This document shows positions 20,953 through 33,000 of a stretch of 64,000 bases of DNA, one piece after another; within the stretch, counting starts at the first letter, position 1, and each line of letters opens with the position of its first letter. The notes under the pieces were generated by a model. That model searched no databases. It was not told the origin of the DNA and saw only the letters and a program-made list of their open reading frames with translations. The stretch is from positions 121,909,898-121,973,897 of the forward strand of contig NC_050105.1 of assembly GCF_902167145.1 (NCBI RefSeq), read 5' to 3'. The DNA is from Zea mays (Eukaryota > Streptophyta > Magnoliopsida > Poales > Poaceae). A program made the position numbers and the translations under genes.

Positions 20953-22225
20953 TGAAAGGGAAATGTGCCTTTGGGCCATTTCTAAGTATTTTGGTGATTG
21001 AGTGTAAACACAAGTGCTTAACTGTGAAAATATGCCCATGGATGAACAAAGTGCAAATCACAAGTTAAGGTATGTTTCTAAGCCTTAGTACATTGGTTTT
21101 GTGTACTAATATCTTGTCTAAGTGTTAGAAACAGGAAGAAGAAGAAAAGAAGTGGAGAGTGGCTGTGTACAGCCAAAGGCTGCTTCGGGCTGGGGCACCG
21201 GACTGTCCGGTGTGCACCGGACAGTGTCCGGTGCGCCAGACCAGCGCGGAGCAAACCAGCGGCTCTCGGGTTTTTCTCCGGCGACTTCGGCTAAAATTCA
21301 CCGGACTGTCCGGTGTACACCGGACTGTCCGGTGAGCCAACGGTCGGCCGGGCCAACGGTCGGCCGCGCGATCGGCGCGCGACACGTGGCCGAGCCAACG
21401 GTCGGAAGGAAACACCGGACTGTCCGGTGTGCACCGGACTGTCCGGTGTGCACCGGACTGTCCGGTGCGCCAGATCTGCAACGGTCGGCAACGGTCGGCT
21501 GTGCTGTTTAAGGAAATAAATCGGGCACCGGACAGTGTCCGGTGTGCACCGGACTGTCCGGTGCGCCCGATGACAGAAGGCAAGGATAGCCTTCCAGATG
21601 TGTTCTCAACGGCTCCTAGCTGCCTTGGGGCTATAAAAGGGACCCCTAGGCGCATGGAGGAGTACACCAAGCATTCCTACAACTCTTCTAAGCACCAAGA
21701 CATCAATCTCACGCATTCGTTTCATTGTGATAGCATATAGAGCTCTTGTGGAGTTGTGAACTCTTTGTGTTGCGTTGCGAGCTCTTGTTGTGACTTGTGT
21801 GCGTGTTGTTGCTCTGATTTTCGAGTCTTGTGTGCGTTGCTCATTCCCACCTTACTCCGTATTTCTTTGTGAACTCAATTGTAAGGGCGAGAGACTCCAA
21901 GTTGTGGAGATTCCTCGCAAACGGGAAAAGATCAAAGGAAAGAAAAACACCGTGGTATTCAAGTTGATCATTGGATCACTTGAGAGGAGTTGAGTGCAAC
22001 TCTCGTCCGTTGGGACGCCACAACGTGGAGTAGGCAAGTTTTGTACTTGGCCGAACCACGGGATAACCACCGTGTCATCTCTGTGATTGATTTCTTGTGG
22101 TTATTGTGTTTTGACTCCTCTCTAGCCACTTGGCCATACTTGTGCTAACACTTAACAAGTTTTTGTGGCTTAAGTTTTGAAGTTTTACAGGATCACCTAT
22201 TCACCCCCCCCTCTAGGTGCTATCA
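20953..22225 (+). repeat. 5' LTR, Opie/Ji-type copy 1 (1273 bp)
   Basis: Begins TGAAAGGGAAATGTGCC and ends GGTGCTATCA. It contains nine copies or variants of the palindrome CACCGGACTGTCCGGTG (21199-21565) and a TATA box at 21632-21638. Confidence 0.93.
21632..21638 (+). promoter_or_regulatory. TATA box, 5' LTR of Opie/Ji-type copy 1
   Basis: TATAAAA in GGGGCTATAAAAGGGACCCC, about 70 bp after the last palindrome; identical context in all four LTRs of this type here. Confidence 0.75.
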
Positions 22226-22226
22226 A

Positions 22227-22240
22227 TTGGTATCAGAGGC
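22227..22240 (+). other. Primer binding site, Opie/Ji-type copy 1
   Basis: TTGGTATCAGAGGC one base after the LTR fits the end of initiator tRNA-Met (TGGTATCAGAGC), with GG where the standard site has GC. Confidence 0.75.
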
Positions 22241-22275
22241 GTTCTCTTCAAGTAAGGGACTAACCGCCCGAAGAG

Positions 22276-24651
22276 ATGGATCCTAAGGGGAAGGGAATTG
22301 TGATCAACGACAAGGAGAAGGAGTCCTTCGTCAACGAGCCAAGGGATGACAAGTCCAATGACTCGGGCTCGGGCCACAAGCGAAAAGATGGGAAGAAGAA
22401 GAAGACAAGACGCATCAAGGAGATCGTATACTACGACAGCGATGAGTCCTCTTCTTCCCAAAAGGACGACGACCACGACAAACAAAAGACGGTTAACTCA
22501 AACTTTTCTTTTGATTATTCGCGCATTCCATATAGCTCAAATGCTCATTTGCTCCCCATTCCACTTGGCAAGCCTCCTCACTTTGATGGAGAGGACTACG
22601 GATTTTGGAGTCACAAAATGCGTACTCACCTATTTTCTCTCCATCCAAGCATTTGGGAGATTGTGGAAAGTGGAATGAAATTTGATAGCTCGGATAGCCC
22701 TTCATTCATTAATGAGCAAATCCATAAGAATGCACAAGCTACCACTGTTCTTCTAGCTTCATTGTGCAGGGATGAATATAACAAAGTGAGCGGCTTGGAT
22801 AACGCCAAGCAGATCTGGGACACCCTCAAGATTTCTCATGAGGGGAATGACGTTACCTTGCTCACCAAAATGGAGTTGGTGGAAGGCGAGCTTGGACGAT
22901 TCGCGATGATAAGGGGCGAGGAGCCAACTCAGACATACAACCGGCTCAAGACCCTTATCAACAAAATAAGGAGCTACGGAAGCACGCGATGGACGGACCA
23001 CGACGTCGTCCGACTAATGCTCAGGTCCTTTATCGTTCTTGATCCTCATTTGGTGAATAATATTCGTGAGAATCCCAGGTACACCAAAATGTCGCCCGAA
23101 GAAGTCCTAGGAAAATTCGTCAGCGGGCGAATGATGATCAAGGAGGCAAGGTATGTGGACGACGCCTTGAATGGACCGATCAACGAGCCGCAACCTTTTG
23201 CTCTCAAAGCCACAAGGAGCAAGGAGGCACTACCCAGCAAGGTGGCGCAAATTGAGGCAGCCGGTCTTAATGATGAAGAAATGGCCCTCATCATCAAGAG
23301 ATTCAAGACGGTGCTAAAGGGTCGCAATGGACAGCCGAGCAAGACTAAGACCAAGGGGAAGCGATCATGCTTCAAATGCGGTAAGCTTGGTCATTTTATT
23401 GCTAACTGTCCTGATAATGAGAGTGACCAGGAAAAGGGGAACAAAAGGGAGAAGAAGAAGCACTACAAGAAAGCCAAGGGCGAGGCGCATCTAGGCAAGG
23501 AGTGGGATTCGGATTGCTCCTCCTCTGACTCCGACAATGAGGGACTCGCCGCCACCGCCTTCAACAAATCGGCCCTCTTCCCCAACGAGCGTCACACGTG
23601 TCTCATGGCTAAGGAAAAGAAAGTAAGTACTCGAAACTCTACTTATGCTTCTTCTAGTGGTGATGATTCTAGTGACGATGATGAAATAGACTATTCTAGT
23701 TTATTTAAAGGTCTAGATAGAATTACGATTGGCAAAATTAATGAATTAATTGATGCATTGAATGAGAAGGATAAACTCTTAGAGAAACAAGAGGATTTAT
23801 TGTATGAAGAGCATGATAAATTTTTAGAAGCTCAAAAATCTCATGCTCTAGAAGTTAAAAGAAATGAAATGCTTACTTGTGAATTATCTTCATGCCATGA
23901 GACAATTTCAAAATTAAAGAGCATTAACGATGAGTTGAATGCTAAGATAGAAATAGCTAGTAAATCAACAACTTGTGTAGAAAATGTTGTTATTTGCAAT
24001 AGATGTAAAGACTTTGATATTGATGCTTGTAGTGAACACATAGCTTCTATTGCAAAGTTAAATAATGAAGTGGCTAGTCTTAATGCCCAACTTAAGACTA
24101 GCAAAAGTGATTTTGAAAAACTAAAATTTGCTAGGGATGCCTACACGGTTGGTAGACACCCCTCAATTAAGGATGGACTTGGCTTCAAGAGGGAAGCCAA
24201 GAACTTAACAAGCCATAAGGCTCCCATTTCCGCCAAGGAGAAAGGGAAGGCCCCTATGGCTACTAGTGCTAAAAGGAACCATGCCTTTTTGTATCATGAT
24301 AAAAGACAAACTAGAAATAGAAGTTATGATGCTTTTGATTCATATGTTTATGATTCTCATGCCATGTTTGCTCCTAGTTCTTCTTATGTGTATGATAGAA
24401 ATATTACTAGGAGAAATGTTGTTCCTAAAAGAAATGTTGCAAATGTTCATAGAAAAGTAGTGAATGAACCCTCTACAATTTATTGTGCTTTGAATGCTTC
24501 ATTTGCAATTTGTAGAAAGGATAGAAAAGTAATTGCTAGGAAGTTAGGGGCAAAATGCAAAGGTGATAAAACTTGCATTTGGGTCCCTAAGGAAATTGTG
24601 ACTAACCTTGTAGGACCCAACAAGAGTTGGGTACCTAAGTCCCAAGCCTAA
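22276..24651 (+). CDS. gag: Gag polyprotein, Opie/Ji-type copy 1
   Basis: A 791-residue nucleocapsid/capsid precursor. It starts [16 protein letters not shown] about 50 bp after the primer site; this is the first ATG after the primer site that opens the long frame, and the start is conserved in copy 2. Order: charged N-terminus with KKKKTRR, copia-type gag domain (about residues 85-300), one zinc knuckle [14 protein letters not shown] (365-378) that would bind element RNA, a Lys-rich patch, an Asp/Ser-rich stretch, a probable coiled coil (about 480-640), and a basic C-terminal part. It ends TAA, and pol continues in the +1 frame. A gag this long is typical of Sireviruses. No break is seen. 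Confidence 0.93.
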   Translation: MDPKGKGIVINDKEKESFVNEPRDDKSNDSGSGHKRKDGKKKKTRRIKEIVYYDSDESSSSQKDDDHDKQKTVNSNFSFDYSRIPYSSNAHLLPIPLGKPPHFDGEDYGFWSHKMRTHLFSLHPSIWEIVESGMKFDSSDSPSFINEQIHKNAQATTVLLASLCRDEYNKVSGLDNAKQIWDTLKISHEGNDVTLLTKMELVEGELGRFAMIRGEEPTQTYNRLKTLINKIRSYGSTRWTDHDVVRLMLRSFIVLDPHLVNNIRENPRYTKMSPEEVLGKFVSGRMMIKEARYVDDALNGPINEPQPFALKATRSKEALPSKVAQIEAAGLNDEEMALIIKRFKTVLKGRNGQPSKTKTKGKRSCFKCGKLGHFIANCPDNESDQEKGNKREKKKHYKKAKGEAHLGKEWDSDCSSSDSDNEGLAATAFNKSALFPNERHTCLMAKEKKVSTRNSTYASSSGDDSSDDDEIDYSSLFKGLDRITIGKINELIDALNEKDKLLEKQEDLLYEEHDKFLEAQKSHALEVKRNEMLTCELSSCHETISKLKSINDELNAKIEIASKSTTCVENVVICNRCKDFDIDACSEHIASIAKLNNEVASLNAQLKTSKSDFEKLKFARDAYTVGRHPSIKDGLGFKREAKNLTSHKAPISAKEKGKAPMATSAKRNHAFLYHDKRQTRNRSYDAFDSYVYDSHAMFAPSSSYVYDRNITRRNVVPKRNVANVHRKVVNEPSTIYCALNASFAICRKDRKVIARKLGAKCKGDKTCIWVPKEIVTNLVGPNKSWVPKSQA

Positions 24652-24658
24652 ATTTGCC

Positions 24659-27600
24659 TTGCAGGTTTATGCATCCGGGGGTTCAAGCTGGATTATCGAC
24701 AGCGGATGCACAAACCATATGACGGGGGAGAAGAAGATGTTCATCTCCTACGTCAAGAATAAAGATTCCCAAGATTCAATTATATTCGGTGATGGGAATC
24801 AAGGCAAGGTAAAAGGTTTAGGTAAAATTGCAATTTCTAATGAGCACTCCATATCTAATGTGTTTTTAGTTGAGTCTCTTGGATATAATCTGCTATCTGT
24901 GAGTCAATTATGCAATATGGGATATAACTGTCTATTTACAAATGTAGATGTGTCTGTCTTTAGAAGAAGTGATGGTTCACTAGCTTTTAAGGGTGTATTA
25001 GACGGCAAACTTTATTTAGTTGATTTTGCAAAAGAAGAGGCCGGTCTAGATGCATGCTTAATAGCTAAGACTAGCATGGGCTGGCTGTGGCATCGCCGCT
25101 TAGCACATGTGGGGATGAAAAACCTTCACAAGCTTCTAAAGGGAGAACACGTGATAGGTTTGACTAACGTGCATTTCGAAAAAGATAGACCTTGTGCAGC
25201 TTGTCAAGCAGGTAAACAAGTGGGAGGAGCACATCACAGCAAGAACGTGATGACCACTTCAAGACCCCTGGAGTTGCTGCATATGGACCTTTTTGGACCC
25301 GTCGCCTATCTGAGCATAGGAGGGAGTAAGTATGGTTTAGTTATTGTTGATGATTTTTCCCGCTTCACTTGGGTGTTCTTTTTGCAGGATAAGTCTGAAA
25401 CCCAAGGGACCCTCAAGCGCTTCCTCAAGAGAGCTCAAAATGAGTTTGAGCTCAAAGTGAAGAAGATAAGGAGCGACAACGGATCCGAGTTCAAGAACCT
25501 TCAAGTGGAGGAGTTCCTTGAGGAGGAAGGGATCAAGCACGAGTTCTCCGCTCCCTACACACCACAGCAAAATGGTGTGGTAGAGAGGAAGAACAGGACG
25601 CTCATCGATATGGCGAGGACGATGCTAGGAGAGTTCAAGACCCCCGAGTGCTTTTGGACGGAAGCCGTTAACACTGCTTGCCACGCCATCAACAGGGTCT
25701 ACCTTCATCGCCTCCTCAAGAAGACGTCGTATGAGCTTCTAACCGGTAACAAACCCAATGTATCTTACTTTCGTGTATTTGGGAGCAAGTGCTACATTCT
25801 AGTGAAAAAGGGTAGAAATTCTAAGTTTGCTCCCAAAGCTGTAGAAGGGTTTTTATTAGGTTATGACTCAAATACAAAGGCGTATAGAGTCTTCAACAAA
25901 TCATCGGGTTTGGTTGAAGTCTCTAGCGACGTTGTATTTGATGAGACTAATGGCTCTCCAAGAGAGCAAGTTGTTGATTGTGATGATGTAGATGAAGAAG
26001 ATGTTCCGACGGCCGCTATACGGACCATGGCGATTGGAGAAGTACGGCCACAGGAACAAGATGAACGAGATCAACCTTCTTCCTCAACTATGGTGCATCC
26101 CCCAACCGAAGATGACGAACAGGTACCTCAAGTGGAGGCGCTTGATCAAGGGGGAGCACAAGATGATCAAGTGATGGAGGAAGAAGCGCAACCGGCACCT
26201 CCAACCCAAGTTCGAGCGATGATTCAAAGGGATCATCCCGTCGATCAAATTCTAGGTGACATTAGCAAGGGAGTAACTACTCGATCTCGATTAGTTAATT
26301 TTTGTGAGCATTACTCCTTTGTCTCTTCTATTGAGCCTTTCAGGGTAGAGGAGGCCTTGCTAGACCCGGATTGGGTATTGGCCATGCAGGAGGAGCTCAA
26401 CAACTTCAAGCGCAATGAAGTTTGGACACTGGTGCCTCGTCCGAAGCAAAATGTTGTGGGAACCAAGTGGGTGTTCCGCAACAAACAGGACGAGCACGGG
26501 GTGGTGACGAGGAACAAGGCTCGACTTGTGGCAAAAGGTTATGCCCAAGTCGCAGGTTTGGACTTTGAGGAGACCTTCGCTCCTGTGGCTAGGCTAGAGT
26601 CCATTCGTATCTTGCTAGCATATGCCGCTCACCATTCTTTCAGGTTGTACCAAATGGATGTGAAGAGCGCTTTCCTCAACGGGCCAATCAAGGAGGAAGT
26701 GTACGTGGAGCAACCCCCTGGCTTCGAGGATGAACGGTACCCCGACCATGTGTGTAAGCTCTCTAAGGCGCTCTATGGACTTAAGCAAGCCCCAAGAGCA
26801 TGGTATGAATGCCTTAGAGACTTTTTACTTGCTAATGCTTTCAAGGTTGGGAAGGCCGATCCAACTCTTTTTACAAAGACATGTGATGGTGATTTGTTTA
26901 TATGCCAAATTTATGTCGATGACATAATATTTGGTTCTACTAACCAAAAGTCTTGTGAAGAGTTTAGCAGGGTGATGACACAGAAATTCGAGATGTCGAT
27001 GATGGGCGAGTTGAACTACTTCCTTGGGTTCCAAGTGAAGCAACTCAAGGATGGCACCTTCATCTCCCAAACGAAGTACACGCAAGATCTGCTAAAGCGG
27101 TTTGGGATGAAGGACGCCAAGCCCGCAAAGACTCCGATGGGGACCGACGGACACACCGACCTCAACAAAGGAGGTAAGTCCGTTGATCAAAAAGCATACC
27201 GGTCAATGATAGGTTCTTTGCTTTACTTATGTGCTAGTAGACCGGATATCATGCTTAGCGTATGCATGTGTGCCAGATTTCAATCCGATCCTAAGGAGTG
27301 TCACTTAGTGGCGGTGAAGCGAATTCTTAGATATTTGGTTGCTACGCCTTGCTTCGGGCTCTGGTATCCAAAGGGGTCTACCTTTGACTTAGTTGGATAC
27401 TCAGACTCCGACTATGCTGGATGTAAGGTCGATAGGAAGAGTACATCGGGGACGTGCCAATTCTTAGGAAGGTCCCTGGTGTCATGGAACTCTAAGAAAC
27501 AAACATCCGTTGCCCTATCCACCGCTGAGGCCGAGTACGTTGCCGCAGGTCAGTGTTGCGCGCAACTACTTTGGATGAGGCAAACCCTCCGGGACTTTGG

Positions 27601-27865
27601 CTACAATCTGAGCAAAGTCCCACTCCTATGTGACAATGAGAGTGCTATCCGCATGGCGGAGAATCCTGTTGAGCACAGCCGCACAAAGCACATAGACATC
27701 CGGCATCACTTTTTGAGAGACCACCAGCAAAAGGGAGATATCGAAGTGTTTCATGTTAGCACCGAGAACCAGCTAGCCGATATCTTCACTAAGCCTCTAG
27801 ATGAGAAGACCTTTTGCAGGTTGCGTAGTGAGCTAAATGTCATAGATTCGCGGAACCTGGATTGA
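24659..27865 (+). CDS. pol: Pol polyprotein (PR-IN-RT-RH), Opie/Ji-type copy 1
   Basis: The frame is open through 1068 residues in copia order. Protease: [13 protein letters not shown] (catalytic DSG at about 14-16). Integrase: zinc-binding start around [11 protein letters not shown] with CAACQ, then catalytic Asp in MDLFGPV (210), Asp in IRSDNGSEF (273) and Glu in NGVVERKNR (about 309). [13 protein letters not shown] (first catalytic Asp) and YVDDIIFG (752-759). RNase [11 protein letters not shown] (Asp 916), STAEAEYV and LLCDNESA. The position 24659 is a TTG, not a start codon: pol lies +1 relative to gag and is open upstream of the gag stop, so it is probably made by frameshift, or from a spliced RNA (TTGCCTTGCAG could be an acceptor). 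No stop or frameshift breaks it. Confidence 0.94.
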   Translation: MQVYASGGSSWIIDSGCTNHMTGEKKMFISYVKNKDSQDSIIFGDGNQGKVKGLGKIAISNEHSISNVFLVESLGYNLLSVSQLCNMGYNCLFTNVDVSVFRRSDGSLAFKGVLDGKLYLVDFAKEEAGLDACLIAKTSMGWLWHRRLAHVGMKNLHKLLKGEHVIGLTNVHFEKDRPCAACQAGKQVGGAHHSKNVMTTSRPLELLHMDLFGPVAYLSIGGSKYGLVIVDDFSRFTWVFFLQDKSETQGTLKRFLKRAQNEFELKVKKIRSDNGSEFKNLQVEEFLEEEGIKHEFSAPYTPQQNGVVERKNRTLIDMARTMLGEFKTPECFWTEAVNTACHAINRVYLHRLLKKTSYELLTGNKPNVSYFRVFGSKCYILVKKGRNSKFAPKAVEGFLLGYDSNTKAYRVFNKSSGLVEVSSDVVFDETNGSPREQVVDCDDVDEEDVPTAAIRTMAIGEVRPQEQDERDQPSSSTMVHPPTEDDEQVPQVEALDQGGAQDDQVMEEEAQPAPPTQVRAMIQRDHPVDQILGDISKGVTTRSRLVNFCEHYSFVSSIEPFRVEEALLDPDWVLAMQEELNNFKRNEVWTLVPRPKQNVVGTKWVFRNKQDEHGVVTRNKARLVAKGYAQVAGLDFEETFAPVARLESIRILLAYAAHHSFRLYQMDVKSAFLNGPIKEEVYVEQPPGFEDERYPDHVCKLSKALYGLKQAPRAWYECLRDFLLANAFKVGKADPTLFTKTCDGDLFICQIYVDDIIFGSTNQKSCEEFSRVMTQKFEMSMMGELNYFLGFQVKQLKDGTFISQTKYTQDLLKRFGMKDAKPAKTPMGTDGHTDLNKGGKSVDQKAYRSMIGSLLYLCASRPDIMLSVCMCARFQSDPKECHLVAVKRILRYLVATPCFGLWYPKGSTFDLVGYSDSDYAGCKVDRKSTSGTCQFLGRSLVSWNSKKQTSVALSTAEAEYVAAGQCCAQLLWMRQTLRDFGYNLSKVPLLCDNESAIRMAENPVEHSRTKHIDIRHHFLRDHQQKGDIEVFHVSTENQLADIFTKPLDEKTFCRLRSELNVIDSRNLD

Positions 27866-28673
27866 ATTGTAGCATACATGTACTTATGCTTTTAATCATG
27901 TTCCTTTTTGCATTTTGTTGCTTATTATGGTGCTCAAGTTGTACAAACACTCCCTGGACCTCACAAGTCCGTTGCAAAGTGATGCACATGTTTAGGGGGA
28001 GATGTGTTACAACCTGACCCTTTGAGACTAACCATGTGCTTGAGTTTGATAATTTAGTCTCGAAGGAGGATTGAAAGGGAAAAGGTGGACTTGGACCATG
28101 AAAGACTTCCACTGCACTCCGATGAGAGGGTAACTAATTCCAAGTTCATCTCGTGAAATCTTATTGCCATTTGCTCTTAATTGAAGACCTTGGTGAGGCA
28201 ATGGGGTTAAAAGGCCAAGATTGATCCCGTTTTGGTGCTTGATGCCAAAGGGGGAGAAAATAAAGGCCAAAGTGATAAATGGATCAGCTGCCACTTGAGA
28301 GATTTTGAAAATAGTAGAATAGAGTTTTTGTGAGTTTTTGTTTTGTCAAAAGCTTTTATTATCTCTTTGTGTCTCTATTGTCAATAGTTGACTTCTTGTG
28401 GGGAGAAGTGGTGATTATGGGAAATAGGGGGAGTTTTTGAAATCCTTGATCAATCTCTTTTGGAATGACTCTCTTTATGCCTCAACATGTGTGTTTGACT
28501 TAGAGATAGAGATTTGAGTTTGATTTGCAAAAACAAACCAAGTGGTGGCAAAGAATGATCCATATATGCCAAAATTGAATAAAACTCAAAGTTAAGTTTT
28601 TATTTGAAGTAGTTTTGCACTTGTTCCACTTGCTTTATGTTGTGTTGGCATAAATCACCAAAAAGGGGGAGAT
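27866..28673 (+). other. Post-pol non-coding region with multiple purine tracts, copy 1
   Basis: No env-like ORF. Four G5-type purine tracts: TTTAGGGGGAGATG (27991), CCAAAGGGGGAGAAAA (28245), AATAGGGGGAGT (28424) and AAAAAGGGGGAGAT (28660). The last abuts the 3' LTR and is the likely plus-strand primer. Multiple such tracts are a described Sirevirus trait. Confidence 0.82.
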
Positions 28674-29930
28674 TGAAAGGGAAATGTGCCTTTGGGCCAT
28701 TTCTAAGTATTTTGGTGATTGAGTGCAAACACAAGTGCTTAACTGTGAAAATATGCCCATGGATGAACAAAGTGCAAATCACAAGTTAAGGTATGTTTCT
28801 AAGCCTTAGTACATTGGTTTTGTGTACTAATATCTTGTCTAAGTGTTAGAAACAGGAAGAAGAAGAAAAGAAGTGGAGAGTGGCTGTGTACAGCCAAAGG
28901 CTGCTTCGGGCTGGGGCACCGGACTGTCCGGTGTGCACCGGACAGTGTCCGGTGCGCCAGACCAGCGCGGAGCAAACCAGCGGCTCTCGGGTTTTTCTCC
29001 GGCGACTTCGGCTAAAATTCACCGGACTGTCCGGTGTACACCGGACTGTCCGGTGAGCCAACGGTCGGCCGGGCCAACGGTCGGCCGCGGGATCGGCGCG
29101 CGACACGTGGCCGAGCCAACGGTCGGAAGGAAACACCGGACTGTCCGGTGTGCACCGGACTGTCCGGTGCGCCAGATCTGCAACGGTCGGCAACGGTCGG
29201 CTGTGCTGTTTAAGGAAATAAATCGGGCACCGGACAGTGTCCGGTGTGCACCGGACTGTCCGGTGCGCCCGATGACAGAAGGCAAGGATAGCCTTCCAGA
29301 TGTGTTCTCAACGGCTCCTAGCTGCCTTGGGGCTATAAAAGGGACCCCTAGGCGCATGGAGGAGTACACCAAGCATTCCTACAACTCTTCTAAGCACCAA
29401 GACATCAATCTCACGCATTCGTTTAATTGTGATAGCATATAGAGCTCTTGTGGAGTTGTGAACTCTTTGTGTTGCGTTGCGAGCTCTTGTTGCGACTTGT
29501 GTGCGTGTTGTTGCTCTGATTTTCGAGTCTTGTGTGCGTTGCTCATTCCCACCTTACTCCGTATTTCTTTGTGAACTCAATTGTAAGGGCGAGAGACTCC
29601 AAGTTGTGGAGATTCCTCGCAAACGGGAAAAGATCAAAGGAAAGAAAAACACCGTGGTATTCAAGTTGATCATTGGATCACTTGAGAGGAGTTGAGTGCA
29701 ACTCTCGTCCGTTAGGACGCCACAACGTGGAGTAGGCAAGTTTTGTACTTGGCCGAACCACGGGATAACCACCGTGTCATCTCTGTGATTGATTTCTTGT
29801 GGTTATTGTGTTTTGACTCCTCTCTAGCCACTTGGCCATACTTGTGCTAACACTTAACAAGTTTTTGTGGCTTAAGTTTTGAAGTTTTACAGGATCACCT
29901 ATTCACCCCCCCCCCCTCTAGGTGCTATCA
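28674..29930 (+). repeat. 3' LTR, Opie/Ji-type copy 1 (1257 bp)
   Basis: Differs from the 5' LTR by about five substitutions, lacks one 19-bp palindrome-bearing unit (two instead of three in the third cluster) and has a longer C-run near 29907-29916. TATA box at 29334-29340. Confidence 0.93.
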
Positions 29931-30950
29931 CATAGGACACGCAATGCTTCAATTTCAAGACAGGGAATCCATAGTGGCCCCGTACAACTTTAAGTAAGTG
30001 TGATTTTGCATAAATAAAATTAATAATTTCAATACACATGTATCACAAGTTTGATTCGTACAGGGACCACTGGATATGCTTCTTCATTTATCCTAAGGTT
30101 GGAAAGGTGCTGGTGCTCGACTCCTTGCACACCGAGCCTTCGGCCTATTCAAAATTCCTCGGCATCTTAGAGCTGTAAGCCTTTTCTATGCATGCATACT
30201 TATATCGATGAGAATTGTAGAATAACATGGTGATTCTATTTGAGATCACAGGGCATATAGGTTTTATAAGCTACGAGGTGGAAATTACGACATGTCCAAA
30301 AAAGGCGTGCCACTAGACATCCATTATAACTGGCATGTAAGTATGTGAATTTATGAATACATATCATACATGTACGTACATAGGACAATGTTGCAACTAA
30401 ATAACCAATCTCCCGTTATGTAGTGCCACAAGCAACCACCCGGATCAGTCCTATGTGGGTTCTACGTGTGCGAGTTCATGAGAATGAACGGACGATACAT
30501 CACGAACCCTGGCAAGGTATTATTAGTAATAGTCACGTATGTATTTATGTCATTAAATATACAATTGTGTTATTATTAAGTATAAATAGATGATGTTTAT
30601 AAACTTCCTTTACAGCAATTTCAACAAGGAAGCCCGGAGAACATGACTGAAGGTGCATTGTATGGCATAGTTGAGGACCTGTGCACATTCATATTGAAAG
30701 AGGTCATTCCCGCAGAAGGGAAATATCACGATGCTTCCGGAACATTAGCTTTGCCAGAGTTTAGAATACTAACAGAAATTAGTAGACTATCTCTTAGCCG
30801 AGATAGTTATTAGAGCTTTTGTGAAAACTTTGATGTATATAATGTGTCATGCATACATGGTTGTAAACAAGACTTTGATGTATATAAATGTATGATAGAA
30901 TTTAATTTCATGTTGCTTTTAATATCAATACTACATGTTTATCAATATCA

Positions 30951-30968
30951 ATATATATATATATATAT
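30951..30968 (+). repeat. (AT)n microsatellite
   Basis: Uninterrupted AT dinucleotides, followed by a short TG run, in the 3' flank of the CACTA gene. Confidence 0.85.
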
Positions 30969-31026
30969 GTTTGTGTGTGTAAATATATATAAATTTCAGT
31001 ACTGATTGAAAATTTAAAAAAAGGTG

Positions 31027-31290
31027 GGAAAACTTCCACTGGCGGCTAAATAAAAAAACCGCCAGTGAAAATACAATTTCCAATGGCGGTTTTCTTAATA
31101 AAACCGCCAGTGGAAATGCTATTTCCACTGGCGGTTTGCTTAAGAAAACCGCCAGTGGAAATTGTATTTTCACTAGCGGTTCTAGAATAACCGCCAATGG
31201 AAATGGCGATTTCCACTGGCCCCTAGCACTGGCGGCACTGAAAAACGCCAGTGCAAACAGCTCTAGAACCGCCACTATAGAGCCTCTATA
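31027..31290. repeat. CACTA subterminal inverted repeats
   Basis: At least eight words of the form TTTCCACTGGCGGTTTTC or its complement GAAAACCGCCAGTGGAAA alternate in both orientations, so RNA from here would fold into hairpins. Such fields bind the tnpA-type protein at CACTA ends. Confidence 0.75.
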
Positions 31291-32927
31291 CCAGCCATAT
31301 GCACATGAATTTGCGAAAAGAACAATTTGAAAATGATAGCGCCAATTTAATTTTCTATGATTTCATAAACATCATTGTCTTGCATATAGTATTAGTAAGT
31401 ATTATGTGTTTTGCTTTATCCCCTATTTATTCAAAGATAACAAATCTCAGGGCAAGGGGAAGGTGCATTTATTATGGATGGTTGGAGAAATTAGAATATA
31501 GGAGAGAAAGCACTTTTTAAATATTTGGGTTCTACTGCACATAAAGCAGCTCAAGAGAGGTATGGTGGCTTTGTGAGTCCTAAGGTATCAATTGATTATA
31601 AGATTGAGAAGTGGACTAAGGAGGACCTTCATCTTTATAAGATCAAGCTGACCTATTCACTTAAATGTTTGAAATTTCTTTAACATCAAGGATTAGCATT
31701 TTGTGGACACGATGAAAGTGAAAAGTCCAACAACAGAGGGAATTTCCTTGAACTTTTGAAATTTCTTGCAACAAATAGTGAAGAGATGAACAAATATGTT
31801 TTAGATAATGCTCCAAGTAATTGCACCTCAACTAGCCATAAGATACAAAAGCAAAGTATTCGTTATAGTGCCATAAAACTAGAAAGAAAAAAACTGAAGA
31901 ACTTGGTGATGAACCATATGCAATTTTAGCTGATTAGTCTAGTGACATATCATATAAAGAACAATTAGATCTTTGCTTGTGTTATGTTGATAAATTAGGA
32001 ATGACATATGACCACTTGATTGGAGGTGTACCCATAGATGATACTAGCTCTTTATCTCTTAAGAAAACAATTGAAACTCTACTTGTTATTGCTTGATTAT
32101 GGCTCAAATCCATGGTCAAGGTTATGATGGAGCTAGAAACATGAAAGGAGATATTAAAGGGTTGAAAACATTGATCATGTAAGACTCACCCTTCTACTTA
32201 TTCTATAAATTGCTTTGCACATTAAGTACAACTAATTTTTGTTGATGTTGTCAAGGAAAATAATTATGTGACATTTTTAATAAAAAAATCTCTCTTGTTG
32301 AATATTGTTGGAGTTTCTTATAAGCGCCATGGTATGCTTCAAAATGGTAGACTTGAGAATATCAAGAAAGCACTAGATTGCAGTGAACTTGAAACTAGGA
32401 ATAAATTAAATCAAGAGATTAGTTTGCCTAGGCCTGGTGAAGTGTGTTGGGGCTCTCGTTATAAGACTATTTGTAACATCATTGTTGTATACACCATAAT
32501 ATATGTTGTGCTCAACATTCTTGGATATAATATTGCATATAAAGCTGATTGGATAAAAATTCATTATGTTCTTGGAGCATTTGAGACCTTTGAGTTTTTT
32601 CTTTGCACACTTCATATTTCTTATTCTTGATACATAAATGAGTTACCTATGTGTCTACAAAAAGGTAGCAAGATATCATCAATGCAATTACATGCCTTAT
32701 GGAAACAATATACCATAGTGTAGAAGCACATGGTGTTCCATATTACATTACAGACGAGGAGTGCACGGAAATGGATTGGCTGAGTGATGTGAGCGACACA
32801 GATTCCATTCGGCTTTGAGGAGTTGGATAATCTACCTAAGTTCAAACAATGAAAAGGGAGAAAGTTAGATCTACAAAACAGCTAACGTACTCAACAAAAA
32901 CTGTTATGTGGACTTTTGAAACAACTT

Positions 32928-32967
32928 GATGAGATGGCCGAGTTGGTCTAAGGCGCCAGATTAAGGT

Positions 32968-33000
<33 letters not shown>

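Larger units (their letters stand above)
20953..29930 (+). mobile_element. Opie/Ji-type Ty1/copia (Sirevirus/Maximus) element, copy 1, complete
   Basis: Both LTRs, primer site, gag, pol, purine tracts and a perfect 5-bp duplication CATAG (20948-20952 and 29931-29935) are present. LTRs differ at about five sites by eye plus one 19-bp unit and a C-run, which indicates a young insertion. Length is 8978 bp, as expected for Opie or Ji. It landed in exon 3 of the CACTA gene. Gag and pol frames are open throughout, so it may be autonomous. Confidence 0.93.
18117..30813 (+). pseudogene. CACTA-associated gene: transposase_24 region plus Ulp1/C48 protease domain, seven exons, split by an LTR element
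   Basis: Exons by GT-AG borders and frame: 18117-18299, 18405-20643, 20732-20952 joined to 29936-29993 (around the Opie/Ji insert), 30064-30174, 30252-30336, 30424-30516 and 30616-30813 (stop TAG). Exon 2 starts with eight-residue repeats (DAPEPTQ/GAPEPTQ, 18458-18540), then a domain like plant transposase_24 of En/Spm elements (IRQWRDVSDDV near 18740; LGNPEHPGHVRGISS near 19325), then a Pro/Ser-rich linker (19970-20190). The C-terminal part is a C48 cysteine protease: His in DHWICFFIYP (30068), Asp in VLDSL (30115), Gln and Cys in [17 protein letters not shown] (30430-30480). Such proteases remove SUMO-like tags; a role in transposition is unproven. A one-base loss in an A-run near 20400 shifts the frame within exon 2. 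Target-site copies CATAG flank the LTR insertion. This copy is therefore broken twice. Confidence 0.8.
17801..31300 (+). mobile_element. CACTA (En/Spm-type) element, incomplete, with nested Opie/Ji-type copy
   Basis: The stretch holds a multi-exon gene of CACTA type (18117-30813) and, 3' of it, a field of inverted subterminal repeats (31027-31290) built on CACTGGCGGTTTTC-like words, as CACTA ends have. Its left part is beyond or broken by Huck-like copy 1, which inserted upstream of the gene (GATAT at 17801). I do not see a clean right terminus: CACTA occurs at 31275 in the wrong orientation for a right end, so the end may be lost. The usual tnpD-type transposase is not in the window and may lie to the left. 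Confidence 0.65.

Noticed and set aside
21199..21565. Regularly spaced palindromes that look like a CRISPR array
   Set aside because: Plant LTR context, spacers of only 2-100 bp that are not unique, and the same motif in all four Opie/Ji-type LTRs.
31275..31285. CACTATAGAGC as the right end of the CACTA element
   Set aside because: A right end should read ...TAGTG on this strand; the word is in the orientation of a left end and lies beyond the subterminal repeats.
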